Shown: one piece after another, positions 8,447 to 17,326 of the stretch
Position numbering within the stretch: position 1 is the first letter of the stretch
Layout: each line of letters opens with the position of its first letter
Made by a program: the position numbers and the translations under genes
From: Intestinibacter bartlettii
Lineage (GTDB): Bacteria; Bacillota; Clostridia; Peptostreptococcales; Peptostreptococcaceae
DNA: 64,000 nt
NCBI RefSeq assembly: GCF_000154445.1
Contig: NZ_DS499562.1
Direction: 5' to 3' (one strand)
The notes under the pieces: model-generated
The model's input: only the letters and a program-made list of their open reading frames with translations
Told to the model about the DNA's origin: nothing
Databases searched by the model: none

Positions 8447-9463
8447 CTAATTAACGTCTATTTTTAAGTTTGGCACAGCATTTAATGACATATCGTCAAT
8501 TTTTCCGTTTATGAAATTATGATATCCTGCACAACCTATCATAGCTGCATTGTCTGTACATAATTCGATGCTTGGGAATTTGATTTCTATACCTTTTTCG
8601 CCTGCCATTTTTGTTATTTTATCTCTAAGTGCTGAGTTTGCTGCAACACCACCAGATAACGCTATTGTTTTATATCCTTTTTCTTCAGCAGCATGCACTG
8701 CTTTTGTAGCTAAAACTTCTACTACTGCTTCTTGGAAAGATGCCGCAACGTCTTCTACTACTATCTCTTGTTTTTTCATTTTTTGAGCATTTAAGTAGTT
8801 TAGAACTGCTGATTTTAATCCACTGAAACTGAAATCATATGAATCATCTAAAAATGCTCTTGGGAATTCTATAGCATGTTTGTTACCTTGTTTTGCAAGT
8901 TTATCTATTATTGGCCCACCTGGATATCCAAGTCCCATAGCTCTAGATATTTTATCAAATGCCTCACCAGATGCATCATCTCTAGTTCTTCCAAGTATTT
9001 CGTAGTTTTGATAATCTTTAACCTCAACTAAGTGAGTGTGTCCTCCTGAAACTACTAGTGTTATAAATGGAGGTTTTAAATCTTTGTGTTGTATATAATT
9101 TGCATTTATGTGACCTTGCATGTGGTTTACCCCAACTAGCGGAACTCCAAGTGTGAATGCAAGAGCCTTTGCATAAGATAATCCAACTAAAAGTGCACCT
9201 ACTAAACCTGGGCCGTAAGTTACTGCTATATGGTCGATTTCTTCCGGTTTAATTCCAGCTGTGTCTAATGCTTCTTGATAAACCGCATCTATATTTTCTA
9301 TGTGTTTTCTTGATGCAACTTCTGGAACTACACCACCGAATTTTTTATGTAATTCAATTTGTGTTGAAACAACATTTGCAAGTACTTCTCTTCCGTTTTT
9401 TAATACAGCAACTGCAGTTTCGTCACAACTACTTTCTATCGATAAAGTTATTATATCCTTCAT
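8447..9463 (-). CDS. tsaD: tRNA N6-adenosine threonylcarbamoyltransferase TsaD
   Basis: A 338-residue TsaD (Kae1/Gcp) protein. With TsaB and TsaE it transfers the threonylcarbamoyl group from TC-AMP to A37 of ANN-decoding tRNAs. The metal-binding histidines are H114 and H118 in NHMQGHINANY. The ASKA-fold phosphate motifs appear as SIESSCDETAVAV at the N-terminus and VSGGHTHL and ALSGGVAANSALR further on. Full length. It follows rimI, tsaB and tsaE on the same strand, the conserved ydiB-C-D-E order of Bacillus. TsaC, which makes TC-AMP, is not in the window. Confidence 0.98.
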   Translation of the reverse strand: MKDIITLSIESSCDETAVAVLKNGREVLANVVSTQIELHKKFGGVVPEVASRKHIENIDAVYQEALDTAGIKPEEIDHIAVTYGPGLVGALLVGLSYAKALAFTLGVPLVGVNHMQGHINANYIQHKDLKPPFITLVVSGGHTHLVEVKDYQNYEILGRTRDDASGEAFDKISRAMGLGYPGGPIIDKLAKQGNKHAIEFPRAFLDDSYDFSFSGLKSAVLNYLNAQKMKKQEIVVEDVAASFQEAVVEVLATKAVHAAEEKGYKTIALSGGVAANSALRDKITKMAGEKGIEIKFPSIELCTDNAAMIGCAGYHNFINGKIDDMSLNAVPNLKIDVN

Positions 9464-9556
9464 TATTTCACCGCCTCATATTTTAGCTATTTGTAATTTT
9501 GCTTTTTTGCGTTTATTAATTTTTTATTTATATCATCCATTATGCAAATGTCATAT

Positions 9557-10096
9557 TTATAATTCTGATAACTGGTTCCACATTATTATCGCGTCTTCTC
9601 TATCGCTATAATATTCTTTTCTTACTCCTGCCATCTTAAACCCGTATTTTCTATATAGATTTTGCGCAACAGTATTTGAACTTCTAACTTCTAAAGTCAT
9701 TGAAACTAATCCTTCTGACTTGCAAAGCTTAACCATCTCTTCTACTAATCTGTCACCTATTCTTTGACCTCTATAATTGCTGTGTACTGCAACGTTTGTT
9801 ATGTGACCTTCATCTACAACAAACCAAACTCCAACATATCCAACAATTACAGAATCAAGTTCAGCAACAAGATATCTAGCCAAGTTGTTTTTTAGCTCGT
9901 CCATTAAAGATTTTTTTGACCATGGATCATCAAAACAATCTACTTCTACCATATGAACACCCTCTATATCTTCTTTTCTCATTGGTCTAATTATTAAGTT
10001 ATTTGTATTTAGTTGTGTGTCTAGCCCCAAAATTGAGTTTAAATCTTGGGTTAAATCTTGATTTGGGTTATTTAGATTTTCTCGATTCTTTTCCAT
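9557..10096 (-). CDS. rimI: RimI-type protein N-acetyltransferase
   Basis: A 179-residue GNAT acetyltransferase. The acetyl-CoA loop reads YRGQRIGDRLVEEM (R/Q-x-x-G-x-G/A type), followed by the RimI-like tail LEVRSSNTVAQNLYRKYGFK. RimI acetylates the N-terminal alanine of ribosomal protein S18; the clostridial homologue sits inside the tsa operon, as here. An Asn/Leu-rich extension of about 33 residues precedes the GNAT domain, which starts near LIIRPMRKEDIEG. The upstream ATG is kept because GTGAGG lies 7 bases ahead of it, but an internal start at the methionine of PMRKED cannot be excluded. Confidence 0.92.
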   Translation of the reverse strand: MEKNRENLNNPNQDLTQDLNSILGLDTQLNTNNLIIRPMRKEDIEGVHMVEVDCFDDPWSKKSLMDELKNNLARYLVAELDSVIVGYVGVWFVVDEGHITNVAVHSNYRGQRIGDRLVEEMVKLCKSEGLVSMTLEVRSSNTVAQNLYRKYGFKMAGVRKEYYSDREDAIIMWNQLSEL

Positions 10097-10132
10097 TTTG
10101 AAACCTCACTTATCTCCAATATTTATTTTTAT

Positions 10133-10867
10133 CTATTTTTGTTCTTGAAGTTTTTTCTCTTCTTCAAGTTTTCTTTGTTTTTCTTCGTATTGTTCTTCTG
10201 CTTGTGATTTTCTGATATATAGAGGATTCACAGTGTAGCAGTTGAATATATCTTTTCCTTCATCAAATTTAACTTTCGCAACTGAGCATAAGCTTCCTGC
10301 TTTTGTTACATTGTTTGATGCTGCTGGAATTTCTATATTTTCAATTTCTCTTATTTTGTCTTCGTATTTATAAACTGCTTCTCCAACTAATATCCATTCT
10401 TCTTTGCTTTGCGCTAATTCTTCAAGAAGTTCGTCTATAGGTTGAATTCCTATTTCTTTTATTTCAACAAGTTTTGTACCTTCATAGTGGTATCTTCCTG
10501 TGTAAACTTGATTTCTTTGTGCATCTAATATTGAACATATTTTTTTATCACAAAGGTTCATATTTGCTGCTAAAACTTCTAGTGAATTAACTCCTATTAC
10601 CGGAATGTCGTTAACGTGTGCAATCGCTTTTGCTGTTGCCATACCGATTCTAAGTCCTGTAAAAGATCCAGGACCTTCACAAACTGCTATTGCATCAAGC
10701 TCACGTACGTTTAAATCACTTAAACTTAGCATGTTTTCTATCATCGGCATAAGTTTTTGTGAATGAGTTTTTTTAGTGTTTATTGTATATTCACAAATTA
10801 ATTTATTGTCCTCTATAACAGCCACACTAGCCGCCATAGAAGATGTATCTATCCCTAAAATCTTCAT
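10133..10867 (-). CDS. tsaB: TsaB, t6A synthesis scaffold protein
   Basis: A 244-residue ASKA-fold protein that dimerises with TsaD and is needed for t6A formation; it is itself catalytically inactive. It begins MKILGIDTSSMAASVAV and carries the conserved GPGSFTGLRIGMATAKAIA segment. The last 25 residues are a Glu/Lys/Gln-rich helix that looks like an extension beyond the usual fold. Its ATG overlaps the tsaE stop codon by one base (TAATG), so translation is coupled. Confidence 0.96.
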   Translation of the reverse strand: MKILGIDTSSMAASVAVIEDNKLICEYTINTKKTHSQKLMPMIENMLSLSDLNVRELDAIAVCEGPGSFTGLRIGMATAKAIAHVNDIPVIGVNSLEVLAANMNLCDKKICSILDAQRNQVYTGRYHYEGTKLVEIKEIGIQPIDELLEELAQSKEEWILVGEAVYKYEDKIREIENIEIPAASNNVTKAGSLCSVAKVKFDEGKDIFNCYTVNPLYIRKSQAEEQYEEKQRKLEEEKKLQEQK

Positions 10868-11337
10868 TATTTAGTCAACTCCTCAACTATTTTTTCGTAT
10901 TCTTCACCATAAGGAATAAGTGTCATCTCTCTTCCCATGTCTTTGTATTTTAATTCTATTTTTAAGTAATCGTCTGGTAGTATGTCTTCGATTATATTTG
11001 CCCACTCGATTATGCATACCCCTTCACCATTTATGTATTCATCAAATCCTATATCGTACATTTCTTCGCTACATCCAATTCTGTACACGTCAAAATGATA
11101 TAGCGGCATCTTCCCTTCATATTCGTTTACTATTGTGAAAGTTGGGCTTGTGATGTAATCGTCTACTTCTAGTGCCTCTGCCAAACTTTGAGTCATTGTT
11201 GTTTTTCCTGCCCCTAAATCACCGATTAAACAAACTATGCTCCCTGGTTTTAATAATTTACCTAATTTAAAACCAATCTCTCTAGTTTCTTTATCGTTAT
11301 CTAGGTATATATTCTTTATCATCTGCGTTTTTTTCAT
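10867..11337 (-). CDS. tsaE: TsaE, t6A synthesis ATPase
   Basis: A 156-residue P-loop ATPase that drives the TsaBD cycle. Walker A GDLGAGKTT is at residues 39-47, and the family motif SPTFTIVNEYEG and HFDVYRI follow. It is the first gene of the run tsaE-tsaB-rimI-tsaD-ridA on the minus strand. No promoter was picked with confidence in the 186 bases upstream. Confidence 0.97.
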   Translation of the reverse strand: MKKTQMIKNIYLDNDKETREIGFKLGKLLKPGSIVCLIGDLGAGKTTMTQSLAEALEVDDYITSPTFTIVNEYEGKMPLYHFDVYRIGCSEEMYDIGFDEYINGEGVCIIEWANIIEDILPDDYLKIELKYKDMGREMTLIPYGEEYEKIVEELTK

Positions 11338-11475
11338 ATTTTCATCTCCGTATCTAATCTCATATTTTAAATATGAACCAGATATTATTATATTATACTT
11401 TTTAGTAATTTTATAGGCTTATACGTTATTTTTTCAATATATACGACTATATTTATTATAATTTAAAGTATCAAA

Positions 11476-11516
11476 AACTAAAAGACCCGCCCTAGTTAAA
11501 GGACAGGTCTTTTTAT
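11476..11516 (-). terminator. Intrinsic terminator of ribU
   Basis: AAAGACC / GGTCTTT stem extended by further G-C pairs, 12 bases past the ribU stop; the T-rich tail on the minus strand is short. Confidence 0.7.
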
Positions 11517-11523
11517 TTATAAT

Positions 11524-12138
11524 TTATTTAACACCTAATATTTTTTCCATCTTTTTATATAATGGTAAAATTACCACTGTCATTATTGCACCTTTTAATA
11601 AATTGAATGGTATTACTATCCAAATCATAAAAGTAAACAAGTCTGTAACTTTAGGATTTAATACTGTACCCATGTTTATTATTACATCCATTGGCATTAC
11701 TAATGCATATAGAGGGAACACTATGTAGTAATCTACTACTGCACCGACTAGTGCCATAAATATTGTACCGACAATACCACCGATTAATACATTTTTATAA
11801 GATTTAACTTTTCTACATATAAAACAAATCATAAGTACATATGGTCCTGCTATTAATATGTTTGCTATCTCACCAACACCGCCTGTTGTACTTCCTGATA
11901 CTGCTTGTAATAAGTTTTTTATAACTACTATTATAAATCCAGGAACCGCTCCCATTGATAGTCCACCAAAAACTGCTACTATATCTGAGAAGTCAAGTTT
12001 TAAAAATGACGGGAATATTGGTAGTGGAACTTCTATAAATCTTAAAAAATAAGATATAGCTGCCAAGATTCCTATTTGTGCTACAACTCTTGTAGACATT
12101 GTTTTTTTTGATTTTTGAGTATTTATACTTTGTTGCAT
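11524..12138 (-). CDS. ribU: Riboflavin ECF transporter substrate-binding (S) component
   Basis: A 204-residue integral membrane protein with about six hydrophobic segments, the S component of an energy-coupling-factor transporter that pairs with shared EcfA/A'/T subunits encoded elsewhere. The substrate is assigned from the FMN riboswitch immediately upstream and RibU-like features near the N-terminus (FRFIEVPLPIFPSFLKLDFSD pattern, with conserved glycine-rich segments after it). The reading frame extends 28 codons further upstream to 12222, but that part lies in the riboswitch expression platform. The ATG at 12138 has GGAGG nine bases ahead and is chosen. Confidence 0.93.
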   Translation of the reverse strand: MQQSINTQKSKKTMSTRVVAQIGILAAISYFLRFIEVPLPIFPSFLKLDFSDIVAVFGGLSMGAVPGFIIVVIKNLLQAVSGSTTGGVGEIANILIAGPYVLMICFICRKVKSYKNVLIGGIVGTIFMALVGAVVDYYIVFPLYALVMPMDVIINMGTVLNPKVTDLFTFMIWIVIPFNLLKGAIMTVVILPLYKKMEKILGVK

Positions 12139-12180
12139 AATACATAACCTCCAATAAAATAAATTATTATAGGTCAAATA

Positions 12181-12216
12181 AAAAAACTCGAGAGAACCTT
12201 CTTCTTCGAGTTTTAT
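12181..12216 (-). terminator. Expression-platform terminator of the FMN riboswitch
   Basis: AAACTCGA and TCGAGTTT form a stem followed by seven T on the minus strand, between the FMN aptamer and the ribU ribosome binding site. This is the expected place for FMN-dependent premature termination. Confidence 0.8.
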
Positions 12217-12249
12217 GAGCAATCATAATAAATAAATCTTTTGAATTTA

Positions 12250-12367
12250 TAACTCTCTTCTCTCATCCAGACTCTACTGTCGGCTTTGGAATTTCACCAA
12301 ATCAGCTATTTTCATAGTTCGCGGGCTTTACCGCCGGTAGGGAATTTCACCCTGCCCCGAAGATTTT
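12250..12367 (-). ncRNA. FMN riboswitch (RFN element)
   Basis: On the minus strand the conserved RFN blocks appear in order: TTCGGGGCAGGGTGAAATTC, CCGGCGGTAAAGCCCGCGA, TGATTTGGTGAAATTCCA and AAGCCGACAGTAGAGTCTGG, ending in GATGAGAGAAG. FMN binding represses the downstream riboflavin transporter ribU. Confidence 0.97.
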
Positions 12368-12400
12368 TTCTAGTTATTTTATTTTCCTATCTTAATTAAT

Positions 12401-12429
12401 ATAATAATATCATTAACATATACTGTCAA
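12401..12429 (-). promoter_or_regulatory. Sigma-A promoter of the FMN riboswitch-ribU transcript
   Basis: On the minus strand: consensus -35 TTGACA (12429-12424), a 17-base spacer and -10 TATTAT (12406-12401), about 35 bases ahead of the aptamer. The rest of 12430-12624 is AT-rich and shows no gene. Confidence 0.85.
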
Positions 12430-12624
12430 CAAAATTAATAATTTAACATTATACATTTATATACTATAATTATAATAATATCCATAGTCTTTTACTTTTA
12501 ATCATATTTTTTACATATTTTCGATATAATTTTTCGTTTTTAATTTACATAGTATTATTTTTATACCTTTTTTAATATATTATTTGTTTTATCTTATTAT
12601 GTTGTGTTTATTCTAATATTTTTA

Positions 12625-13803
12625 TTATGCTTCTCTTTTATAAACTACTTTTCCATCTATTATTGTGCATAATACGTTACTTTGAATTTCTAGAGGGTTT
12701 CCATCCCAAATCACTATATCGGCATCTTTTCCAACTTCAATTGAACCAACTCTATCCTCTATTCCTAAAACTTTTGCTGGATTTATAGTTATTGATTCTA
12801 ATGCTTTTTCCTGTTTCATACCGTATTTAACCGCTAATCCAGCACATATCGGTAAGTACTGAAGTGGTATTACTGGATGATCTGTCATAAGGCATATATC
12901 TTTCCCTGCATTAGATAAAATGCCAGCAGTTTCAAAAGTTAAGTTTCTAAGTTCAATTTTTGATCTCTCCGATAAAGATGGTCCTACTATTAATGGATAA
13001 TCTTCCTCTAATAATTCTTCGACTATCATATGGCCTTCTGTGCAGTGGTCTATTGTAAGTTTTAAATCAAATTCTTGCGCAATTCTTATCGCTGTGAACA
13101 TATCATCAGCTCTGTGTGCATGTGCTTTTAGTGGAATTTCCTTTTTTAACACAGGTATAAGTGACTCTAATTTTATATCATATTCTGGCTTATCTATATC
13201 TTCGTCTTCTTCTGCACATTTTAAATCGTATAGATATTCTTCACCTTTTCTAAGATTTTCTCTAAGTAATGCTGCAATCGCCATTCTAGTTTGTGGCGTA
13301 TCTTCATTTGAACCATAGCATGATTTTGGATTTTCACCGAATGCCACTTTTGATGCAACTGGGTTTTTGATTACCATTTTATCTATTCTTCTACCATAAG
13401 TTTTTATTGCAGCTGCTTGACCTCCCATAACATTAGCACTCCCAGGAGTTGTACAAACTGCAGTTATTCCGCCTTCATATGCTTCTTTAAATGTTCTATC
13501 CATTGGATTTATACCATCAATTACATTTAAATGTGGTGTTATTGGGTCTGTTTCTTCGTTTCCGTCTGCACCTTCTACACCCATTCCATCTTCCCAAAGA
13601 CCTAAATGAGTGTGAGCATCTATAAATCCTGGGTATATGAAGTTGCCTTCAGCATCAATTATTTCTAATTCTTCAGTTTTAGAATCTAATTGCTCTTCCA
13701 CATTTTCTCCCATAGCCACTATTTTTTTATCTTTTATTAATATTCCTATTTTCTGTATTCCTTGAGTAATTGTATTTACTGTTCCGTTTTTTATTAATAA
13801 CAC
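12625..13803 (-). CDS. Amidohydrolase-superfamily metal-dependent hydrolase
   Basis: A 392-residue amidohydrolase of the imidazolonepropionase / dihydroorotase-like group, with a split beta-sandwich and TIM barrel. The metal-binding HxH is in GFIDAHTHLGLWEDGM; later ligands fall in KAHAHRADD, TIDHCTEG and MTDHPVIP. The C-terminal sandwich ends GSIEVGKDADIVIWDGNP. The substrate is not evident. The frame is open to 13854, but a GTG at 13803 has CGGAGG six bases upstream and the upstream residues look like translated leader, so the GTG is chosen. It is a single gene between ribU and tex. Confidence 0.85.
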   Translation of the reverse strand: MLLIKNGTVNTITQGIQKIGILIKDKKIVAMGENVEEQLDSKTEELEIIDAEGNFIYPGFIDAHTHLGLWEDGMGVEGADGNEETDPITPHLNVIDGINPMDRTFKEAYEGGITAVCTTPGSANVMGGQAAAIKTYGRRIDKMVIKNPVASKVAFGENPKSCYGSNEDTPQTRMAIAALLRENLRKGEEYLYDLKCAEEDEDIDKPEYDIKLESLIPVLKKEIPLKAHAHRADDMFTAIRIAQEFDLKLTIDHCTEGHMIVEELLEEDYPLIVGPSLSERSKIELRNLTFETAGILSNAGKDICLMTDHPVIPLQYLPICAGLAVKYGMKQEKALESITINPAKVLGIEDRVGSIEVGKDADIVIWDGNPLEIQSNVLCTIIDGKVVYKREA

Positions 13804-13935
13804 TCTCTGCCTCCGATTTAATTGTATTTTTGTATCTATTTTTAAATTTTTCACTATTTATATTTTTAAATGTTGTGTTTCTAAATTAACATATAAAATA
13901 GTTTTAAACAACCCATAAGCCCTAAATGTTAAACA

Positions 13936-13975
13936 AAAATCCGCGTCCGCATTTTTATATGCGAAAGCGGATTTT
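13936..13975 (-). terminator. Intrinsic terminator of tex
   Basis: AAAATCCGC with GCGGATTTT, plus an inner stem GCAT/ATGC, followed by T-rich sequence on the minus strand, 25 bases past the tex stop. Confidence 0.85.
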
Positions 13976-13999
13976 ATTTAATAACATAAAGTTTTAAAA

Positions 14000-16141
14000 T
14001 TAAAGTTTCATAGATAATGAAACACGTCCTTTATCTAAATCTATTCCAATAACTTTAACATCTATAACATCACCAACAGATACTATTTCCATTGGGTCTT
14101 TTACGAATTTATTGCTCATTTGTGATTTGTGAACAAGTCCATCGTTTTTGATTCCGATATCGACAAATGCACCGAAGTCGACAACATTTCTGACAGTACC
14201 TTTAAGTACCATACCTTCTTTGATGTCTTCTATTTTTAATACATCTGTTCTTAATATAGGTTTCATACCTTCATCCCTAGGGTCACGACCTGGTTTCTTA
14301 ATTTCTAATATAATATCTCTTAAAGTCGGTTCACCTATTTCTAATTGTTTACTTATTTCTTTTAGACCTATTTTTTTAACTCTGTCATCTATATCAGCGA
14401 TATTTTTATCTTCAATATCTTTTATTGTATAGCCTAACATTTCTATCATCTTTTTGCATACATCATAACTTTCTGGATGGACACCTGTATTATCAAGTGG
14501 ATTTTTACCATCTGCAATTCTCATAAATCCAGCACATTGAACGAATGCACTTGGTCCAAGTCTCTTAACTTTTTTAAGTTGAGCTCTTGATGTAAATGCA
14601 CCATTTTCCTCTCGATATAAGACGATATTTTTAGCCACTGATTTACTTATTCCAGAAACGTGTTCAAGTAATGAGTATGATGCAGTATTTAAATCAACAC
14701 CAACGCTGTTAACTGAGTCTTCAACAACTCCATCTAAAACTTCTGTAAGTCTCTTTTTATTTAAGTCGTGTTGATATTGACCAACACCTATATTTTGAGG
14801 TTCGATTTTTACAAGCTCAGCAAGTGGATCTTGAAGTCTTCTACCTATTGAAATTGCACCTCTGATAGATACGTTGATGTCTGGATGTTCTTCCGCTGCT
14901 AATTCTGATGCAGAATATATTGATGCACCAGCTTCACTAACTATTACATATTGAGTGTTTAAATTTTCTTCTTTTATTAAATCAGCTATCATTTTTTCAG
15001 ATTCTCTAGATGCAGTCCCATTTCCGATTGCTATTACATCTATATCGTATTTTTTCACTAAATCTAAAACTTTTTTTCTTGCTGATTCCATTTTAACCTG
15101 TGGTTTGTGTGGATATACAATTGCTTGGTCTAAGAATTTACCATTTCTATCTACAACAGCTATCTTGCATCCATTTACATAACCTGGATCAAATCCCATA
15201 ACTATTTTGCCTTTTAGTGGCGGTTGTAATAATAAGTTTTTGATATTTTCACCAAATACACTGATTGCCCTTTCTTGCGCATTTTCAGTTAAGTAAGCTC
15301 TTATCTCTCTTTCAATTGATGGGAAGATAAGTCTTTTATATGAATCTTCAATAGCCGAGATAATTGCTGCTTCGTTTTGTGAATTATTTTTATTTATATA
15401 TCTTTTTTCTATGTAGTTTAATACTTTGTCGTTGTCTATTTCTAATTTAACTTTAAGGAAGTTTTCTTTTTCTCCCCTATTTATAGCAAGTACTCTATGT
15501 GATGCCATTGTTTTTACAGCTTCACTATAATCGTAATACATGTCGTAAACTGATTTTTCATCACTTGTATTTTGGGTTACAATTACACCGTGTTCTATTG
15601 CTAATTTTCTGATGTATTTTCTAACTTCGGCATCATCAGAAACAGCTTCTGCAATTATATCTAAAGCTCCCTTTATTGCATCTTCAGCACTTTCAACGCC
15701 TTTTTCTGCATCGATATAATTATTTGCCTCAGCATTTATATCTCCTATGTTTTTTTCTAAGATTGCATTTGCTAAAGGTTCTAATCCTTTTTCTTTTGCT
15801 ATTGTCGCTCTTGTTCTTTTCTTTTGTTTATAAGGAGCATAAATATCTTCAACTTCTTGAAGAGTTTTTGCCTTAGCTATATTCTTTTTAAGCTCTTCAG
15901 TTAATTTTCCTTGCTCTTCAATTATTCTAGTAACGTCTTCTTTTCTACTTTCAAGATTTCTAAGATAAGTAAGTCTCTCATTTAATTGTCTTAAAGTTAC
16001 ATCACTCATCTCGCCTGTCATTTCTTTTCTATACCTAGCAATAAAAGGTATCGTATTCCCCTCATCAATCAGCTTGATTGTGTTATCTATATACTCTCTT
16101 TTAATTTGAAATTCTTTTTCTAAAATATTATATATATCCAA
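14000..16141 (-). CDS. tex: Tex, S1-domain RNA-binding transcription accessory protein
   Basis: A 713-residue Tex/YhgF protein. Domains in order: an N-terminal helical region (FIARYRKEMTGEMSDVTLR near residue 35), a YqgF-like RNase H fold (GKIVMGFDPGYVNGCKIAVVD, about 315), a helix-hairpin-helix (LLEHVSGISKSVAKNIV, about 495), and a C-terminal S1 domain (GTVRNVVDFGAFVDIGIKND). Tex is a cytoplasmic nucleic-acid-binding protein linked to transcription and decay. The open frame reaches 16174, but its first codons lie inside the prfB terminator hairpin. A TTG at 16141 with AAAGGAG nine bases ahead is the likely start, and the protein then begins with the family's usual (M)DIYNILEKEF. Confidence 0.94.
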   Translation of the reverse strand: MDIYNILEKEFQIKREYIDNTIKLIDEGNTIPFIARYRKEMTGEMSDVTLRQLNERLTYLRNLESRKEDVTRIIEEQGKLTEELKKNIAKAKTLQEVEDIYAPYKQKKRTRATIAKEKGLEPLANAILEKNIGDINAEANNYIDAEKGVESAEDAIKGALDIIAEAVSDDAEVRKYIRKLAIEHGVIVTQNTSDEKSVYDMYYDYSEAVKTMASHRVLAINRGEKENFLKVKLEIDNDKVLNYIEKRYINKNNSQNEAAIISAIEDSYKRLIFPSIEREIRAYLTENAQERAISVFGENIKNLLLQPPLKGKIVMGFDPGYVNGCKIAVVDRNGKFLDQAIVYPHKPQVKMESARKKVLDLVKKYDIDVIAIGNGTASRESEKMIADLIKEENLNTQYVIVSEAGASIYSASELAAEEHPDINVSIRGAISIGRRLQDPLAELVKIEPQNIGVGQYQHDLNKKRLTEVLDGVVEDSVNSVGVDLNTASYSLLEHVSGISKSVAKNIVLYREENGAFTSRAQLKKVKRLGPSAFVQCAGFMRIADGKNPLDNTGVHPESYDVCKKMIEMLGYTIKDIEDKNIADIDDRVKKIGLKEISKQLEIGEPTLRDIILEIKKPGRDPRDEGMKPILRTDVLKIEDIKEGMVLKGTVRNVVDFGAFVDIGIKNDGLVHKSQMSNKFVKDPMEIVSVGDVIDVKVIGIDLDKGRVSLSMKL

Positions 16142-16156
16142 ACTCAAACACTCCTT

Positions 16157-16198
16157 TAAAAAACAGGGAGCCACAATAATTGTGTAGCCCCCTTGTTT
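16157..16198 (-). terminator. Intrinsic terminator of prfB
   Basis: On the minus strand AAACAAGGGGGCTACACAA pairs with TTGTGGCTCCCTGTTTT over a four-base loop, followed by a T-run. It lies only six bases past the prfB stop and just upstream of the tex ribosome binding site, so some read-through into tex is likely. Confidence 0.88.
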
Positions 16199-16203
16199 GA
16201 TTT

Positions 16204-17317
16204 TTATTGACTTTTTATTTTATTCATTTTTAAATATTCATTTATGAATAAATTTATATTTCCATCCATTACACTATCCACATTTCCGATTTCCGCATTT
16301 GTACGGTGGTCTTTTACCAACTTATATGGTTGGAATACATAGGATCTTATTTGGCTACCCCATGTTATTTGTGAATACTTACCTTGTATGTCTTCAATTC
16401 TTTCTTTGTTTTCTAATTCTTTTAAATGAATTAATTTACCTTTTAACATTTTCATTGCAGTGTCTTTGTTGGCAAATTGTGAACGTTCATTTTGGCATTG
16501 AACAACAATTCCTGTTGGAATATGAGTTATTCTAACCGCAGAATCAGTTTTGTTTACATGCTGTCCTCCAGCCCCTGATGATCTATATGTGTCGATTTTT
16601 AAATCATTAGGATTTATTTCAACATCAATCTTATCGTCAAGTTCTGGTGTAACATCTACTGATACAAATGATGTATGTCTTTTGCCTGATGCATCAAAAG
16701 GTGATATTCTGACGATTCTATGAACGCCCTTTTCGCTTTTTAGATAACCATAAGCATTTGTACCTTGAATTAGTAGCGTAACACTTTTTATCCCTGCCTC
16801 TGGGTCACTTATCATATCTAGCGTTTTGACCTTAAAGTTATTTTGGTCAGCCCATCTAAGATACATTCTAAGTATCATTTGAGCACAGTCTTGTGCATCT
16901 AATCCACCTGTCCCAGCATTTATAGATAAAACAGCGTTATTTACATCATATTTTCCATTTAATAAAGTTTTTATTTTAACTTCATCTATTTTATCTTCAA
17001 GTTTTTTTATAGATTTTTCGATGTCATGTTCTATAGACTCGTCCTCTTCTTCTAAACCTAGTTCTATCAATATTTCTATTTCTTCTAAGTCAGAATTTAA
17101 TCCTTCAAATTCAGCGATTATATTTTTTAAATCACTGTTTTGTTGAAGTATCTTTTGAGCTTTTTCATTGTCATCCCAAAAATCTTGCTTGTTTATTTCT
17201 TCTTCGTATTTTTGAATTTGTGCTTGCTTTGAAGCTATGTCAAAGGGAAACACCCAATTCTTTTAAATCTTTAGACATTGTCTCAACTGACTGTCTATAA
17301 TCTAATTCTCTTAACAT
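16204..17317 (-). CDS. prfB: Peptide chain release factor 2, with programmed +1 frameshift
   Basis: RF2 recognises UGA and UAA. The gene is in two frames. The start ATG at 17317 (GGAGG ahead) reads 25 codons to CTT TGA, with the in-frame UGA at 17242-17240. A +1 shift at CUU-U then continues GAC ATA GCT to the stop at 16204, giving 370 residues. This is the classic RF2 autoregulatory frameshift. The stop-recognition SPF motif (RISPFDASGKRHTSF) and catalytic GGQ (SSGAGGQHVNK) are present. The stimulatory Shine-Dalgarno-like element before the slip site is weaker than usual (GGGTG). It follows secA by 9 bases, as in many Firmicutes. Confidence 0.97.
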
Positions 17318-17326
17318 TAGATCCTC

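Noticed and set aside
12139..12222. Longer N-terminus for ribU
   Set aside because: The extra codons fall in the FMN riboswitch terminator and leader; the ATG at 12138 has the ribosome binding site.
13804..13854. Upstream ATG-type start for the amidohydrolase
   Set aside because: The extra 17 residues include the translated ribosome binding site of the GTG at 13803 and do not look like the family.
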